Assembly (NCBI GenBank): GCA_026745465.1
Contig: JACYXH010000409.1
Location: 388,001-452,000 of the forward strand
Direction of reading: 5' to 3'
From: Lota lota
Lineage: Eukaryota; Chordata; Actinopteri; Gadiformes; Lotidae
Length of the DNA stretch: 64,000 nt
Made by a program: the position numbers and the translations under genes. Positions 12,660-26,800 of this stretch are shown here, one piece after another (the stretch's first letter is position 1; every line of letters begins with the position of its first letter). The notes beneath the pieces were generated by a model. It ran no database searches, was not told the origin of the DNA, and saw nothing but the letters and a program-made list of their open reading frames with translations.

Positions 12660-13556
12660 CATAAAAATCACCTCTGCACACCACACTGCTACACCTCTGT
12701 ACTCCCCCACCACCCCTCCACTCTCCTCCACCACAAACACCGCTACACCTATGTAGTCCCCACCACCCCTCCACTCTCCTCCACCACAAACACCGCTACA
12801 CCTCTGTACTCCCCCACCACCCCTCCACTCTCCTCCACCACAAACACCGCTACACCTATGTAGTCCCCACCACCCCTCCACTCTCCTCCACAAACACCGC
12901 TATACCTCTGTACTCCCCCACCACCCCTCCACTCTCCTCCACCACAAACACCGCCACACCTATTTAGTCCCCACCACCCCTCCACTCTCCTCCACCACAA
13001 ACACCGCTACACCTATGTAGTCCCCACCACCCCTCCACTCTCCTCCACAAACACCGATACACCTATGTAGTCCCCACCACCCCTCCACTCTCCTCCACCA
13101 CAAACCCTGCTACATCTATGTAGTCCCCACCACCCCTCCACTCTCCTCCACCACAAACACCGATACACCTCTGTACTCCCCCACCACCCCTCCACTCTCC
13201 TCCACCACAAACCCTGCTACATCTATGTAGTCCCCACCACCCCTTCACTCTCCTCCACCACAAACACCGCCACACCAATGTAGTCCCCACCACCCCTCCA
13301 CTCTCCTCCACAAACACTGATACACCTCTGTACTCCCCCACCACCCCTCCACTCTCCTCCTCCACAAACACCGATACACCTCTGTACTCCCCCACCACCC
13401 CTCCACTCTCCTCCACCACAAACCCCGCTATACCTCTGTAGTCCCCACCAGCCCTTCACTCCTCTACCACACAAACACTGCTACACCTCCGTACTCCCCC
13501 ACCACAAACCAACCGCTACACCTCTGGACTCCCCCACCACCCTTTCACTCTACTCC
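12660..13556. repeat. 53/54-bp minisatellite, ~16-17 copies
   Basis: The unit contains 'cctccactctcctccaccac', then 'aaacaccgctacacct', then one of two variants: 'atgtagtccccaccacc' (53-bp unit) or 'ctgtactcccccaccacc' (54-bp unit). The variants alternate irregularly, and some copies lack a 'cca' triplet. The + strand is strongly C-rich and G-poor. Units are not a fixed multiple of three, so the VEESGGVVG-like minus-strand frames are repeat translations rather than a gene. Confidence 0.95.
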
Positions 13557-13696
13557 ACCCTCTTCTCTAACACAATGACCATGCTTATTTCGCCCTCTTT
13601 CCTCCATCTCTCTCTCCCACGCTCTCCCTCCCTCTCTGGTTTAAGATCTTCACCTCCCTTGCACCGTTGTGTATGGTTCTGTAAGGGTGAGGGCAT

Positions 13697-13957
<261 letters not shown>

Positions 13958-14039
13958 TTGGTAAAGAGAGAGAGAGTACGTCAGTCTGTGTGTGCGTATG
14001 TGTGTGTCTGTGTGTGCGGCTGTGGCACACACACGTTAA

Positions 14040-15634
14040 CGTGAGATCTTTCATTCAGCACAGATCAACTTCAGATCCATAATGCATTTCAAAGATGGCC
14101 AAGCAGAGGTCCAGTCAACCACAGTGACCGCTGTTGCTTCTTGTTCCATGTCTCGCTCGGTTCTAACAACACGTTGCTGGGTTTGTAATTTCACTGCGCT
14201 GTCCACTGTGGCCTGTGAACCCTGTGATGTTTCTGCTTTGAAGCCAGCGACCCCAACTTGGAACACACAACCAAACACATCTCATCACCAAAAACAAGCA
14301 ACAGATTTGTCCATTTTTTAGACCTCCATATAAACTTTATACTGATTATACAGATGTCTATGCTAACTTCATCAAATTAAAAGAATAAAACATAATAACG
14401 CGTGATGCATTATTTCGTGCTGCATGTCATCGGAGTGTTTGTTCAAAGATCAGAGGGCCCCTATTTAATCTGTTGTTATGCTTGTTAAAACTAATCAGAA
14501 TACAATACCACAGTTGGCTACTGGGGAAGTTTGAAAGCAAGAATTATGTGGGACCACATGACCCATGCTAGATAGTTCATATTGTAGAACCACGAAGAAC
14601 ATAAAATACATCACAACAATGGATTGATCTAACCCTCAAGAGGGTGTAAATTAGATCAAATACATTGAAATTACATTTCTACCTAGTCCGTTCCGCGAGA
14701 TGCCACTAAAATCTACACACTGTACCATTTATTATAATTGTATATGTTTAGTTTCCAGTGCAGTGGGAGTGTGGCTTGATTGCTATAGTCATGTATTGAC
14801 CTCAAAGTGGAAATGCATTTTCACAAACATAGTGGGCCACATTTAAACACGGTTGACATAGTTCACGAAACGTAACCACATTCATTAAGACACTGAACAC
14901 ATACGAACGTATTTAACAGAGTTCCTGGCTGTTGGCAATTGACGAGACAGCAGGTTAGTCACCTGATAAATGATACTCACACCTGTGGGAGCATCAGATG
15001 GACATTTTGGCCATTAGTTACTGTGAAATACGGATCAGTGACTCATTGATCGGCTCGTCTTGCTTGATGGTAGCCGCTGTTGGCAAAAATGGACTAACTG
15101 GCCTTTAGATCTCAACTTTATCTCTTCAAAATAAATAGAAACAGAAAGAAACAATGACACATATATTCAAAGAAATAGATCTAAATATTCATTGAATAAG
15201 TAGGCAGTGCCCGTTTCACATTAAGGGGATTTCTGAGCCAGATGCATTTGTACATACAAGTTACATAAGATAAAAAGAGAAACAGTGATAGCGTGGTAAA
15301 ATCGTCAAAATAAAAAGGGAATTCACACAAAAAAGAAAGTATAATATATAATATTTAGACCTGCTGATGCTATGTACTAATATTCAAATACCAGACCATG
15401 TGTCAAATTGCCCAGATCATCCATTCCTCTGTTAAAGCCAGACCATTAAATGAACTAAAATGTAACATTTACTATGAAAAGATTATTATACTCTAATGTG
15501 AATCAAGTGACAACCAAATGCCGTTGCAAGAAGCAAAATGTGATTAATGCCTTCCAATTAAAACTTGCAGCAATCTTGAAAAGACAGCTAGAGGTGCGAC
15601 ACCAGATAATAATGGCCTTCAAGGAGACTATGTC
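14040..15634. other. No recognised feature
   Basis: AT-rich DNA in the interior of the inverted-repeat pair. A frame at 15474-15740 (88 codons) runs into the right arm and shows no recognisable domain. Confidence 0.45.
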
Positions 15635-15858
15635 AAGTATTTGGAGTAACTGTGAGATGCCTGAGGAGGTCTTTATCATCTCACCGCCGGTTAATAATAC
15701 ATCTGCTGATCCGCTGCAGGTGCTGAGCAGAACCGATTAAAAAGGCAAGCTTGAACAGAGTTCAGGAGGTGGTTGTGGGGTCATGATGAACAGGAGACGG
15801 TAATTTTATAGTCTTAGTTGGTTTGACTTTAGTGGACCATGTCTGTGTATGGATGTGT
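15635..15858 (-). repeat. Right arm of long inverted repeat
   Basis: Reverse complement of 10680-10907 at about 98% identity. It lacks the 4-bp 'agtg'-type insertion of the left arm. The sharp drop in similarity at the inner boundary shows a discrete repeated unit. Confidence 0.95.
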
Positions 15859-18523
15859 GTGATTTATTAATTTACTGTATTTTCTGAATTTGATTTCTGG
15901 TCATTGGTAAGCAATATTCAAATTGCACAACGACAAGATGAGATAAGAATCAGATAAGATAAACTTGGTTAACATAAGATAAGATAACATGCTAATGTCA
16001 GATAAAACAAAAATGTATGAATCCCTCGAGATTCAGCAGCAAAACATAACAAAAACAAATCACACATAAATAAAATTTATATTATTTATATATATATAAT
16101 TCGTTTTTCCAGACTGGATCAGAACCTCTACATCAGAAGTCGAGTAGGATTGTTAACCGTCTCATACCATGAATGAGCTGAACTCTGGTGTGAACTGTGA
16201 ACTTCTGACCAGGGGTCGTCCCTGTCTCTCTGCGGTGTGTATCCCTTCAAGCGGTAAATAGTCAAGTGAGCCGGTTTAAAGAGACCCGATTTATCACAAG
16301 AGGACGTCCTACTGTTTCAGCCCACACCCCTCACTGAGTTGCTAGTGGGGTGTGTGCACGGGTGCTCATTCTCTTGTATGCATTCCTCTTGTTGTGTGTC
16401 TCAAGCACACTAAAGCTTTGGAGGCGGCTGGATTCGAGAGATCATGTGATAATCCCTCTTGCCAGGCATCAGGTAATGCGTTTGTGGCAGATTACACTAA
16501 AGCCTCCCGGAGCGTACATCGCTTCATTAAACATGTTTGCTTGTTAAATAACATAGGTGTCAGATGAAAATAGAAGTTTCATTTCTTTTCCATGCAGCCT
16601 TTACGCGGATATATTGTTTAGGATTAAAGTGATGATAATATCACGGATTGATGTATCCACAACCAACCTACCGAATATCTTGCAAGGGAAATTACAACAA
16701 ACAAAAAAAAAAGTACATTAATATGCATCTCAAAGTCAGCTAATAAACCCATTCTTGGAATGAGAATGAGTTGGTTCTGGGATGTTTGTACTTCGTCAAT
16801 GTCCAAAAACGCTGTAGCTCCATTCAGCTTCCCCGTCGTCGTAACATGATTGGCTCCGCCAGGTGAGTGAACGCTACTTGTTCACCAGCTTGGCTCCGCA
16901 GTCAGGAGGGAAAATAGATTCAGCCTAATAAATTGGCTTGAAGGAATATAAGGAGTTCTATCAACTGAAATCACGCGAGTTTCATGGATTATTATCTTCT
17001 GATGCTTATTTCACATTTTAACACTTGCACATTAGAAGCAAATTGTGGATTTCTGTTTGTCCATCACTGGACTTCATATTGAAATTAGCCTGTTAGGCCA
17101 GCATTAGGTGACCTTGATTACAATAATTCTGCCTTGAAGGCATGTACCTGGGAAACACATTTTTGTTTTTTGTTGAGTGGACCTTGTTCGCCATCTAGTG
17201 GTTAAAAATAGATTATTGCTGCTTTAAGCCGCCTCGTCATGTCGAGTCTTTTTTTGTGTCCCTCACCACTCTCACCTCGCAATTTCTTTGTCAATCACTG
17301 TCTCCTTTTACCTTCCCAAGGCATTTCTTCCAGATCGTGGCTAAAACCCATTAACCCCCTTGTTCTTTTGGTGTTCCTCAGGTAAACAATGAGAACTTTA
17401 AAACCTTTGCTTCATTGTATTACTGTATAAAAAGAACACAATGCAAGTTTCAAACTTTTCATACTCCAGATTAATAGATGGTTTCTGCCGTTATTTAATA
17501 GCGATATCAGATGAAAAGCCCTTTGTTGTATAAACTTGGTGTAAGTGTAATGGTGTGTAATGAGCTGAAGTTTCACAGAAGAAAGCGGAAAGACAATGCA
17601 AGATGATTAATACACCCGCTTGACTGTAGGACATGGCCGACTTTTCATATAGTCGATTGAGCTACATCGCTGTCGCTGATGCTGGCCAAAGGAAATGAGG
17701 ACCTAGGTTTGATTCCCATGGTGGCAAACTCAGGAGGAAGCATGCAATGTACTTTGCCAGCTGCAGGGACAGCCTGTCCACTATCATTATATAAGTGTAT
17801 AGCATATTGAAGGTAAAGCATAGTAGTCCATTATATGATGACAGTGTACTGGGGCAGGATGTGAACATAGTCATTAACATACTGTGGGACTTAAGTGTGA
17901 GTCAGAAAGTATGTTAACAAAAGTGCTTAGGGATGATAAATCAAGCCTGCCGACTCACATTGGAATGCTAAGCTTTGTTATAAAGAATAATTTGCATAAC
18001 ATCTGAGTTTGATGACAGTCTGCAAATGCATTGTAGGAATTTTTCTTCTCAGGCTAGGCTATTATTGTGAGATAATGAGAAGCTTGTCTAACTGGGTTTG
18101 TAATTATGCTGTTGTGACAGATACAAATATAGCTAGCTGTGATTATATGAGTCAATCACTGCTGATTTGCTGAATGCACAGCTCATTTAAAGGGAATCAT
18201 ACATAAATACATAAATAAACTGTTGATCCATTTCCATTAGAATCTCATAATTGCTGAAATTGCTTTCATCCTCTAATGCTGAACTTATGTTTAGACAGAT
18301 GATCTTTTTGAGTGGCTTCGACAGCATAGTCTCACCATGATGTGAAGGCGAAGGGTGCTATGTGCGCTTCGTTACATAAAGCCCTTGTTGGGGGTTGTTA
18401 GAAGCCGTCCGTTTTTAAGATTGAGATGGTATTATATACTTAAAAGAAAAATGGTAAAGGTTAGTTGTCTGCATCATCAACGTGGGCAGCATGTAATCAG
18501 GATGCGTCTGTTTGTACATGTGG

Positions 18524-18528
<5 letters not shown>
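15859..18528. other. No recognised gene
   Basis: Contains a short TA run near 16084-16100 and a CTCF-core-like 'gccatctagtgg' at 17190-17201. About 17630-17790 has a 'ggtttgattccc' B-box-like motif and may be an old SINE copy, but I cannot define its ends. Confidence 0.4.
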
Positions 18529-18602
<74 letters not shown>

Positions 18603-18621
18603 TGTGGGTGTGTGTGTGTGA
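18529..18621. repeat. (TG)n microsatellite
   Basis: About 70 bp of pure TG, followed by a GTGTGGG variant and more TG. Confidence 0.97.
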
Positions 18622-18681
18622 TTTGTGATCTATTGCACTGACCAAGCCTTTTCTATTGTAAGAGAGGTGCTAAATCCCAAC

Positions 18682-19308
18682 AAGACTAACCCCGGTCAAA
18701 GAGAATAACCTAGGACTAAGAGACTAACCCCGGTTGAAGAGAGTAATCCCGGTCGAAGAGACCAACCCAGGTCTAAGGTACTAATCCCGGTTGAAGAGAC
18801 TAGCCCAGGTCTAAAGGACTAATCCCGGTCGAAGAGACAAACCCAGGTCTAAGAGACCAACCCAGGTCATAGCGACTAACCCAGGTCTAAGGGACTAATC
18901 CCGGTCGAAGAGACTAACCGAGGTCGAAGAGACTAACCCAGGTCTAAGGGACTAATCCCGGTTGAAGAGACTAACCCAGGTCTAAGGGACTAATCCCGGT
19001 TGAAGAGACTAACCGAGGTCGAAGAGACTAACCCAGGTCTAAGGGACTAATCCCGGTTGAAGAGACTAACTGAGGTCGAAGAGACTAAACCCGGTTGAAG
19101 AGACTAGCCCAGGTCTAAAGGACTAATCTCGGTCGAAGAGACTAGCCAAGGTCTAAGAGACTAACCCCAGTCCAAGAGACTAACCCAGGTCTAAGAGACT
19201 AACCCCGTTGAAGAGACTAACCCAGGTCTAAGAGACTAAACCCGGTTGAAAAGACTAGCCCAGGTCTAAGAGACTAACCCAGTTTAAAGAGACCAACCCA
19301 GGTCCGAG
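18682..19308. repeat. 19-bp satellite-like tandem array, ~33 copies
   Basis: Monomers alternate between two types, 'gactaacccaggtctaagg' and 'gactaatcccggttgaaga', with mixed forms such as 'gactaaccgaggtcgaaga'. Much of the array therefore has a 38-bp higher-order period. The ends are more degenerate than the middle, and a few 18-bp units occur. It has no long open frame and I do not recognise it as a named satellite. Confidence 0.95.
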
Positions 19309-20388
19309 AAAGATTGAATGAATACAGATAAGAAAACACTTCACAATGCATACTAGCTCCCTGGGCAGCAGTGCTTTTACCCTAAAGCATGCTGGGTAAT
19401 CATATTTTGAAGAATGTACAATGTGGATCAGTTCACAATCGTTCACAGAGCTACAATTCCAGGAAATGGAGTGAGAAACTCATGACAGATAATATTTCAA
19501 ACGCGTTTCGCTGTCTAAAGCTGATTTGTTTTATTACAGTAGGGATTCTGTCACAATGTTCCAAACCTAGAGGTGATAACTGTTCCAGAAGCAAAATTAA
19601 TAATTAGGTTCTTTCAAACCCAGGGTGCTATTTTGAAATCTCACATCCATTGACAAGAAAAGAAAAATATGCTGGAAATGTTTCATAACTGGTTCTGTTA
19701 ATCATCAACAGGTGACAGGGCATCACTTTGTGTTGAAAAGTGGTGGGAACAAATTTAGACAATGTAAGGTATGAAATCAGAATAGATAATTACAGGTAGA
19801 TAATACAACGAGTAGATAATTACAATAGATAGATAACGAACGAACGAACGATAGCTAGATAGATAGATAACAAGTAGATAATTACAAAACAATTTTGCAT
19901 ATAGGGCAAAGGCACCTGCAGAGTCAACACGTTATGTGTGCATCGTTACCTTTTCGGACAATTAGTTCTATATTTACATTTAATTGTATGTTGTACAAAC
20001 GTTAGTCAACATTACTTGGTGGAAGGTATTTTTAACAAATAGCTTGAAGCTTAAAAGGTTATAGGGCCAGAATTTGCCATTTCAAAAAGCGGTGATGACA
20101 GGTCCCTATGGTCCCCAGTGTGAATGACACCTATTGATCTGAGTAGAGTTGGATTGGTGGGAAAGGTGGAAGTGACATCATCATACACATGATAAACAAA
20201 CTCCCAAAATTACATCCGCATGTACGCAATCAATAGATGAATCTATTTGGCATATTATAATACACGTTGTGTTAGTTGTATCACCAATAAAACGAAATGT
20301 TTGGTGAACACTGGATGGCTTCAACTAGTCTCGCAGAGCCAGCGATTCCATGGTGACGTAGGCCTAGTGCAAATGAACTGACTAGGCT
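19309..20388. other. No recognised gene; small tagata/gaac simple repeat
   Basis: An impure tetranucleotide patch of tagata, gaac and agata units lies at about 19785-19880. The rest shows no recognised feature. Confidence 0.5.
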
Positions 20389-20770
20389 TACATTTACATT
20401 TACATTTACATTTACATTTACATTTAGGGCATTTAGCAGACGCTTTTATCCAAAGTGACTTACAACAAGTACATTTGTCAGAAGAAAGTGAAACAACAAT
20501 ATATCGCTTTCGGTACAGTAAGGATGTTCAGAGAACCAGTGCAAAGCACTAACAATTGCAAGTTTAACCCATTCCCGTATACAACAAAGATAGGTAGGAT
20601 AAGATGCTACACAATGCTAAGTACTATTTTTAAGTGTCAGGACATACAAACATACAATAAGTGCGTAAGGGGGGTGTTTTTAGGAGAGTAAGGGAGGAGG
20701 GGGGTAAGGAGGGAGGTTATGCAGAGTCCAGGTGGAGTCTGAACAAGTGAGTCTTGAGTCTCTTGCGGCT
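20389..20770 (-). mobile_element. LINE-type element, antisense, with (ATTTAC)n tail
   Basis: On the + strand, a six-copy acattt hexamer repeat (about 20391-20426) adjoins 'catttagcagacgctttt', the reverse complement of the common fish retroposon tail. The element therefore lies on the minus strand, and the hexamers are its 3' terminal repeat. The body contains 'gtgacttacaacaagtac' and 'tcaggacatacaaacatac', and a 'gtccaggtggagtctgaac' motif towards the 5' side. This order is common in teleost intergenic DNA. No intact coding frame is present, and the 5' end is estimated. Confidence 0.75.
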
Positions 20771-22630
20771 TCAGCTAATAAGAGCACTGACAAAGCAATA
20801 TGGGTTGGGAATTCCCTTATCTACCACATTTGAAGGGGTGTGCGATGGATGATGGCTCTTCAAGCCTGTAATGAACGCTCATGTACCAGGTTCAATCCAT
20901 TCGAGATTGAGTGAACTCATTCCTTAAGATTCCAATCAGCTGTTCTGAAACCGTAAATCATAAGTGCTGGTTTGAGTTACAGTTCTGGATTCTAGACCTG
21001 GCCTATCGGACTTTAAACAATGACCCCATTTGGCCATGAAGGCAGCACGACCTCATGCATGCAGTTGAGTCAGATGTCTTTCAAGTTTGACAGAGAATGA
21101 AGGCATACAGGCGTCACAAGTTTCAGTTTGCTTATAGTGTTAAGATGTTGACTCATTCTGATATTTTGAGGTGATAAGATGCTCACGTAATTCAATGGGC
21201 ACTTGGACAGGAAAACAAAACCAAAGTATCAAGTTTATTTCAATAGGCTATCATTGTGTATAGATCCAGTTTGGCCTACAATTCATTGCAATGCAGGTGA
21301 CAACCACCCCAAGTGTTTTTGAATTGTTAAATTCTTAAATACATTTAAAATAAATTGTGTCGTAAAATAACTTAATCTTTGTTCACTGACAGGGTGTAAG
21401 CGTTTCATTGCACAGGTTCCTATTATCATCTAAGCACTGTAACACTCTTCCGCCATCTTGTGTTTCATGTACAGCAAGGACTCATCCCAAGACTGATCCT
21501 ATGGATTTATTATACTCAACTCTATTTCCAATCTGCCAGTGGACTGACATTTTGTCTTCCTCAAATTGAATCTGAGGAGAAGGGAACAACATAAATGGGT
21601 TTCTTCCTTCAAACTAGGCGTGAAGGGGAGTTCTGTTCAGATGACGACGAGTGGTGATTACTCTTGGGTCTTTTGGAAATGTTTCCCGTTAGGTTTAAAG
21701 TAATAGACGCGCCAAATGTTGACATTTCAGAAGTTTGAAAACCAGTGCAGTGGTACAAGACCACATGTCACCATATAAATCAAAAGTTTGGATTTGAGGT
21801 CTATTCCCTTGTCCATAACAAGCTTACAGCCTTAACTAGCATACCAGCTGACTACGACCAAGTTTATATAAAACGAAATACTGAAAAATGGCTCGACATT
21901 TAATTAGCTTATTCATAACGCCTACAACGTTTGTCAGTGGCCCTAATAATTATTTTTCAAAGAATAAGGTGACGTAAGGTAATGCGTTTAGATTTGGTGT
22001 TAGCCTGCCATCTAGTGGTCATAATTGTTGTCCTTAACAGCCGGATACAGAAGACCATCAATTCTGGTTAGGCTCTTTGTGAAACCTGAAAAAGGTACAA
22101 AAAGAAAAAGGAAAGAAAATAAGGACAAAACACATGACTCTGGTTCGTCAAGTGGAAACGGTTAAGAGTTGAATGAATTGCTTGTGACAGCTAACCTTTA
22201 GGCCTTGATAATATTGATAGCCTCATCTCCTTTTTATTGTCTTGTCCAATCCTTTACTGTAGATAGAACCCCAATAGCATACACGTTTCAGATGAGTAAA
22301 TCCCAGTGATAGCATAAATCCCCTCAAACTTTATAACATTAAAAATACATTTGAATATTCTTTCAACAATCAGACTTTCTGTTTAATTATTCATAATCTG
22401 CTTTTTTGTTAGCCTGTAAATGTGAGATAGATGCATTTAAAGCTGGATTTTCTAACTGTATTGCACAGACAGAATCCACCCAGACAGCTGGTGTGTGTTC
22501 AAGAGGGTGGTGTGCTGTTCTGTGTGATTGTCTGATATACTCAATCTTCCCTCTGAATACTACACTGCAGTCTGGGCTGTTCAGCGCCATACAATTATAG
22601 AGGCATCCAGTACAATGGCATAGACACCTG
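20771..22630. other. No recognised gene
   Basis: AT-rich DNA with a second CTCF-core-like 'gccatctagtgg' at 22007-22018. No exon is recognised. Confidence 0.45.
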
Positions 22631-22665
22631 CACAAATGCATGCAGGCACGCACGCATGCACACGT

Positions 22666-22706
<41 letters not shown>

Positions 22707-22840
22707 TACAGAGTCACACACACACACAAACACACAGACAGACACACACACACACACACACATTCTCTCAAACCCACAAGCACACTTACATACTTTGTCA
22801 CCCACACAAACACACATCTACACACTTACACACAATTGCT
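22631..22840. repeat. CA microsatellite with degenerate flanks
   Basis: Pure (CA)n at about 22668-22703 and 22743-22762, within a broader CA-rich block. Confidence 0.95.
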
Positions 22841-23002
22841 TTTGTGTATTTTCCATATAAAAAAACAACAGCTCATTATTTCATTGTGGTTACAGCCAGG
22901 TTTGATGTCTTATACATAATATAAAATTATGGGTAAATAACAATAACAATAGTGTGTTACGTTTTTCAGATTTCAGACCATCGGATGAGACCCTATTATT
23001 AA

Positions 23003-23037
<35 letters not shown>
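23003..23037. repeat. (TG)n microsatellite
   Basis: About 17 TG units. Confidence 0.95.
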
Positions 23038-23039
<2 letters not shown>

Positions 23040-23797
23040 AAGTGGGCAGTCAGGACAAGCATGTCACCCAGGAAGATTCCTGTTGAGTGATGTTCTGTCC
23101 TAAACTCATCCCGGTAAGAGGAAAGAGCTGTTTCACTGCCTGATCATCAACCGTAGGTTCTGGTTTGCTGCTCAGCTGCCATACGAAAGCAGCCTGTGCA
23201 GGTGGTCCACACCTGGCTGACACGGGCGCTGCTACACACAGTCATTTAGAATTTGTTCATCCTCAATTGACCACCTGCGGATGTTACATTTTATCCTTCA
23301 ATGCATTTCCCATTCATGTTTCATCCCAGAATGTCCATCCTCTTTCCATGTGGCAGGCCATTAAGCACGGCTGAGTCCTGGTGAAATGTTGAATTATCGT
23401 CATTTCACAGTACAGACAACTAGCTACTCTCTGATCCAAGCCTAACACTCAACATAGACCTACGTCTGGACTGAGACAAGACAGCAGTGACTAAGAATAA
23501 CACCTGGAGTATCAGAGAGTTGTATAAAGTTATTTGGGGGTGGGGGAGTGGAGCAGATTTCCTTTGAGATCTAATAACCAATGATCTAAATGTTCAGAGA
23601 GATGTTTTGCCTCATATTGTATCCTGTGGTAACCTGATATCACTAGTGTGGTGATTTGGATGATATTTAAAGACCCTTTACGATGATAAGGCTCTCCTCG
23701 TTTAACTCATGTGGTAACTATACCCACAGGCATTCTGAATTGCCAAGTGCTTTTTATTTTGTGATTTGGATTTTCCACTGAGAGCATGTCCAATGCC

Positions 23798-23800
<3 letters not shown>

Positions 23801-23870
<70 letters not shown>
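23801..23870. repeat. (TC)n microsatellite
   Basis: About 34 uninterrupted TC units. Confidence 0.97.
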
Positions 23871-23872
<2 letters not shown>

Positions 23873-26800
23873 GAATGTTATCACATACACTCTTACTGAA
23901 GGCCTATTGACTACATGAGAGTATTTGTCGTATATGGTAATGTTACTTTATACCATTTATGCAATTCATCATTCATATTCTAAACTTGCACAAATGATGA
24001 AACGCTGCACTTTTAGTTATTTTACTTGCACTATAAGCATTTTAACACCACTCCTTCCAGTGCCATCTGTGCTATTGTGTGGATCATATTTTTACAGATA
24101 TACTTCTGTTGCTTTTACTGATGTGCCATTGTGCAACGTAAAAGTCTAAGTCAATGCCTTCTGTCTGTTCCTTGTGCGTTTACATCAATATCTCCCATCT
24201 GCTATTCAGCGTCTTCTCTCTCATCATCATTATTAAATTGTTTAATTCTTTGCTATTTTCCTTTCCTTTTGTCTTATTTGTTGACGTAGTCTTTATCCCC
24301 TCAGCAGACAGAGGGAGACTGAACCTTGACAGGCTATCATAGAAAGTAGTCCAATGATGGAGAAAGCCTTTTCTAAAATCCATCATGAGACAGACCCCAA
24401 TGAATTCATTCACTCTTTTGTATTTCTTGCTTTGGATGTGCACACATTTTGTCTTCTTTTCTTCCTTTTGGTGGTAGAATTTATATGTGCAATTATTTTA
24501 AGATGAGATAAGAAAGTCCGCGGAATGTGGTTGGATTGGCTCCCAGTCAACTAAAAATAGTGCTCTTTGTGTCACATTATTGTTAGGGCTTCTAAGTTGT
24601 AATGAAGGTTTTTCTAAAGAAACTACAGTGTGAAGCGCATTTCACTATAATGATACAATTACTCATCGCAAGGGGCTTTGAATAATGGCTTCTGCCACAC
24701 GGCTCAATGTAATACAATGTACACCACTTTGCGTCTTTCAGAAGTGCGTTTGCTACCCTGGGAGCTGCTCTGTCTAATCTAGTGATTCTTTAAGTCAATC
24801 AGTGCATCATGGGGTTTTGACATTAGATGGATGAGCAGCGGTGATCCAGATGCATGACAGCATAGAAAAATACAAACAGTAGAGGAAGAACCAATACAAA
24901 CCAAAAGCCAATATCGTAAACAGTAAGGACAGGGGAAACTGTGTGTTTATGTGTGCATGTGTGCATGCCTGTGTGTCTGTGGGTATGTGTGGGTATGTGT
25001 GTGTGTACTGCTCTAACTAATGCTTCAGATACTGTTAACAGGGTCAGTAGAGACGTGTTTGGTTCTAAGTGGTGTGCAGGTGTATGTTGTGGGATGTTTT
25101 ATATCTCCTCGCATAAAATGCACTAGTTCTCTCATATACTGTACCCAATGTAGCACGATGCCTCTTTGGGAGCAGGAGAGTTTGAACCGATCTGGTTCAA
25201 ATGTTTGTTGGACAGCGATCTGAGCAGCTTCTAAAACAACAGATGGAACTAACAGGAACTATGTGATTTCAACATCTGCTATAATGCTGTACTTGAATCC
25301 ATTACTGATTTGTGATTAAATTAGGACATGTATTTAAATTGAACTTATTTGTATGCTCTACTACAGGAAGCTTGGGCCTTCCATTTTACAGAACACTGTT
25401 GGTTGGAGGACAGAAATCCAGGGCAGCATGTAAAATAACCAAAGGTAGCTGCAATTGTGTGTTTCACATCTACTATAACTGTATTTTATTTAACTTAACT
25501 TGATTATGAATTACATTACATACTTTAATATTCAGGCAAACTGTATTTGTAAGATCTACCACAGAGAAAAGCAAATACTCCATTTGCCGCAGTTTTCGAA
25601 TTATCATAATTTTTTATGCCACATTATCTTTTGTTAACTTGGTTATCATTAAGGGCAGGGGAGCAATAACCATTGGGCAAGGCACGACAGTGTGCCAGAC
25701 GTAAGCTAAATTGTCACTGTAGGTCTTAGGCTGTATTTGTGCTGTGTTTTATTAGGAAGTGTTGTTGTGTTGGTTGCCTGCCTAGGCCTAGTAGTTGGTG
25801 CAGGATCCTTTACCCTTGGTGGGACCCTAAGCTGTCCCTGTCCCCTCTGTACCCCCATTCAGCCCTGTGTGATATTGTCTTCCGTTACTTTGATATTGTT
25901 GTGCCCTTCTTGTTTGGACTTTAGATACTGTGTCCCCTTTTGCTCCATCAGCCTCTGGTCCCGGGACCCATACCTATTGGGGCACCCTCACTCCTGCATG
26001 ACAGGGTGGTGTTGTCAGGCATCCAATACATGAGAGACACCCCTCACCACCACCACCACCACCACCACCACACACCACATACAAACATACCACCCCACTA
26101 AATAGTGGATTCCGTTTCTTTCATGGTACGTTAGATTACAATTTGGAAAGGGCAGAGAGGGGTTGTGTGGTTGTTTGGAGGATTGCTTGTCTATTATGCC
26201 ATAAAATCAATATCATTACAATTTTGTTGCTGTGTACTAAATATTTTTTACAATAATGAAGAACAAATCTATTCAAAGTAAGTAAAAAATAAACTAACAG
26301 AGAAATCAAAATGCAATGCATGAATGCGGAATGCATTTTGAAACGAGTTTCTAACAGCATATTGTTTCCCTCACCTATACGCACCCCCTCATTTCACACA
26401 TAGAGGTGAGTAAAAGTTGCCTTCTGTGAAACAATCTGTCTTTGTTCAGTTTTGCAATGCATGCTGCCGCTCAGAAGAGAGAAAGTAAGAAAAATATAGA
26501 TAGATGGTAAATATATTACCATCTTCGAGCTGTGATTTGTACCCAGCATGAACAGCTCAGTCACCATTTCTGTGTCCATTACTGTCTTCTCAAATGGTCT
26601 CCTGCACTTTAGCCTTTCTAAAGTACCAGAAACCGATCTGTTTAGCTAGAATATTCAGTTGTCCCCCATTATGACAAAGTGGTTTTAGCTGAAACATATA
26701 CATGGGCCTTAATGTGTAGTTGTGCTTAGCTGCTGCCATCTTGTAACCGTGTGGCGTTATTAGGGACAGTCAGTTAGCTGCTGCCATATTCTTTGTCCTT

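Noticed and set aside
12510-13474. Overlapping minus-strand frames encoding VEESGGVVG-type repeats
   Set aside because: They come from a 53/54-bp minisatellite whose unit lengths shift the frame. Open in several frames, with no start or splice context.
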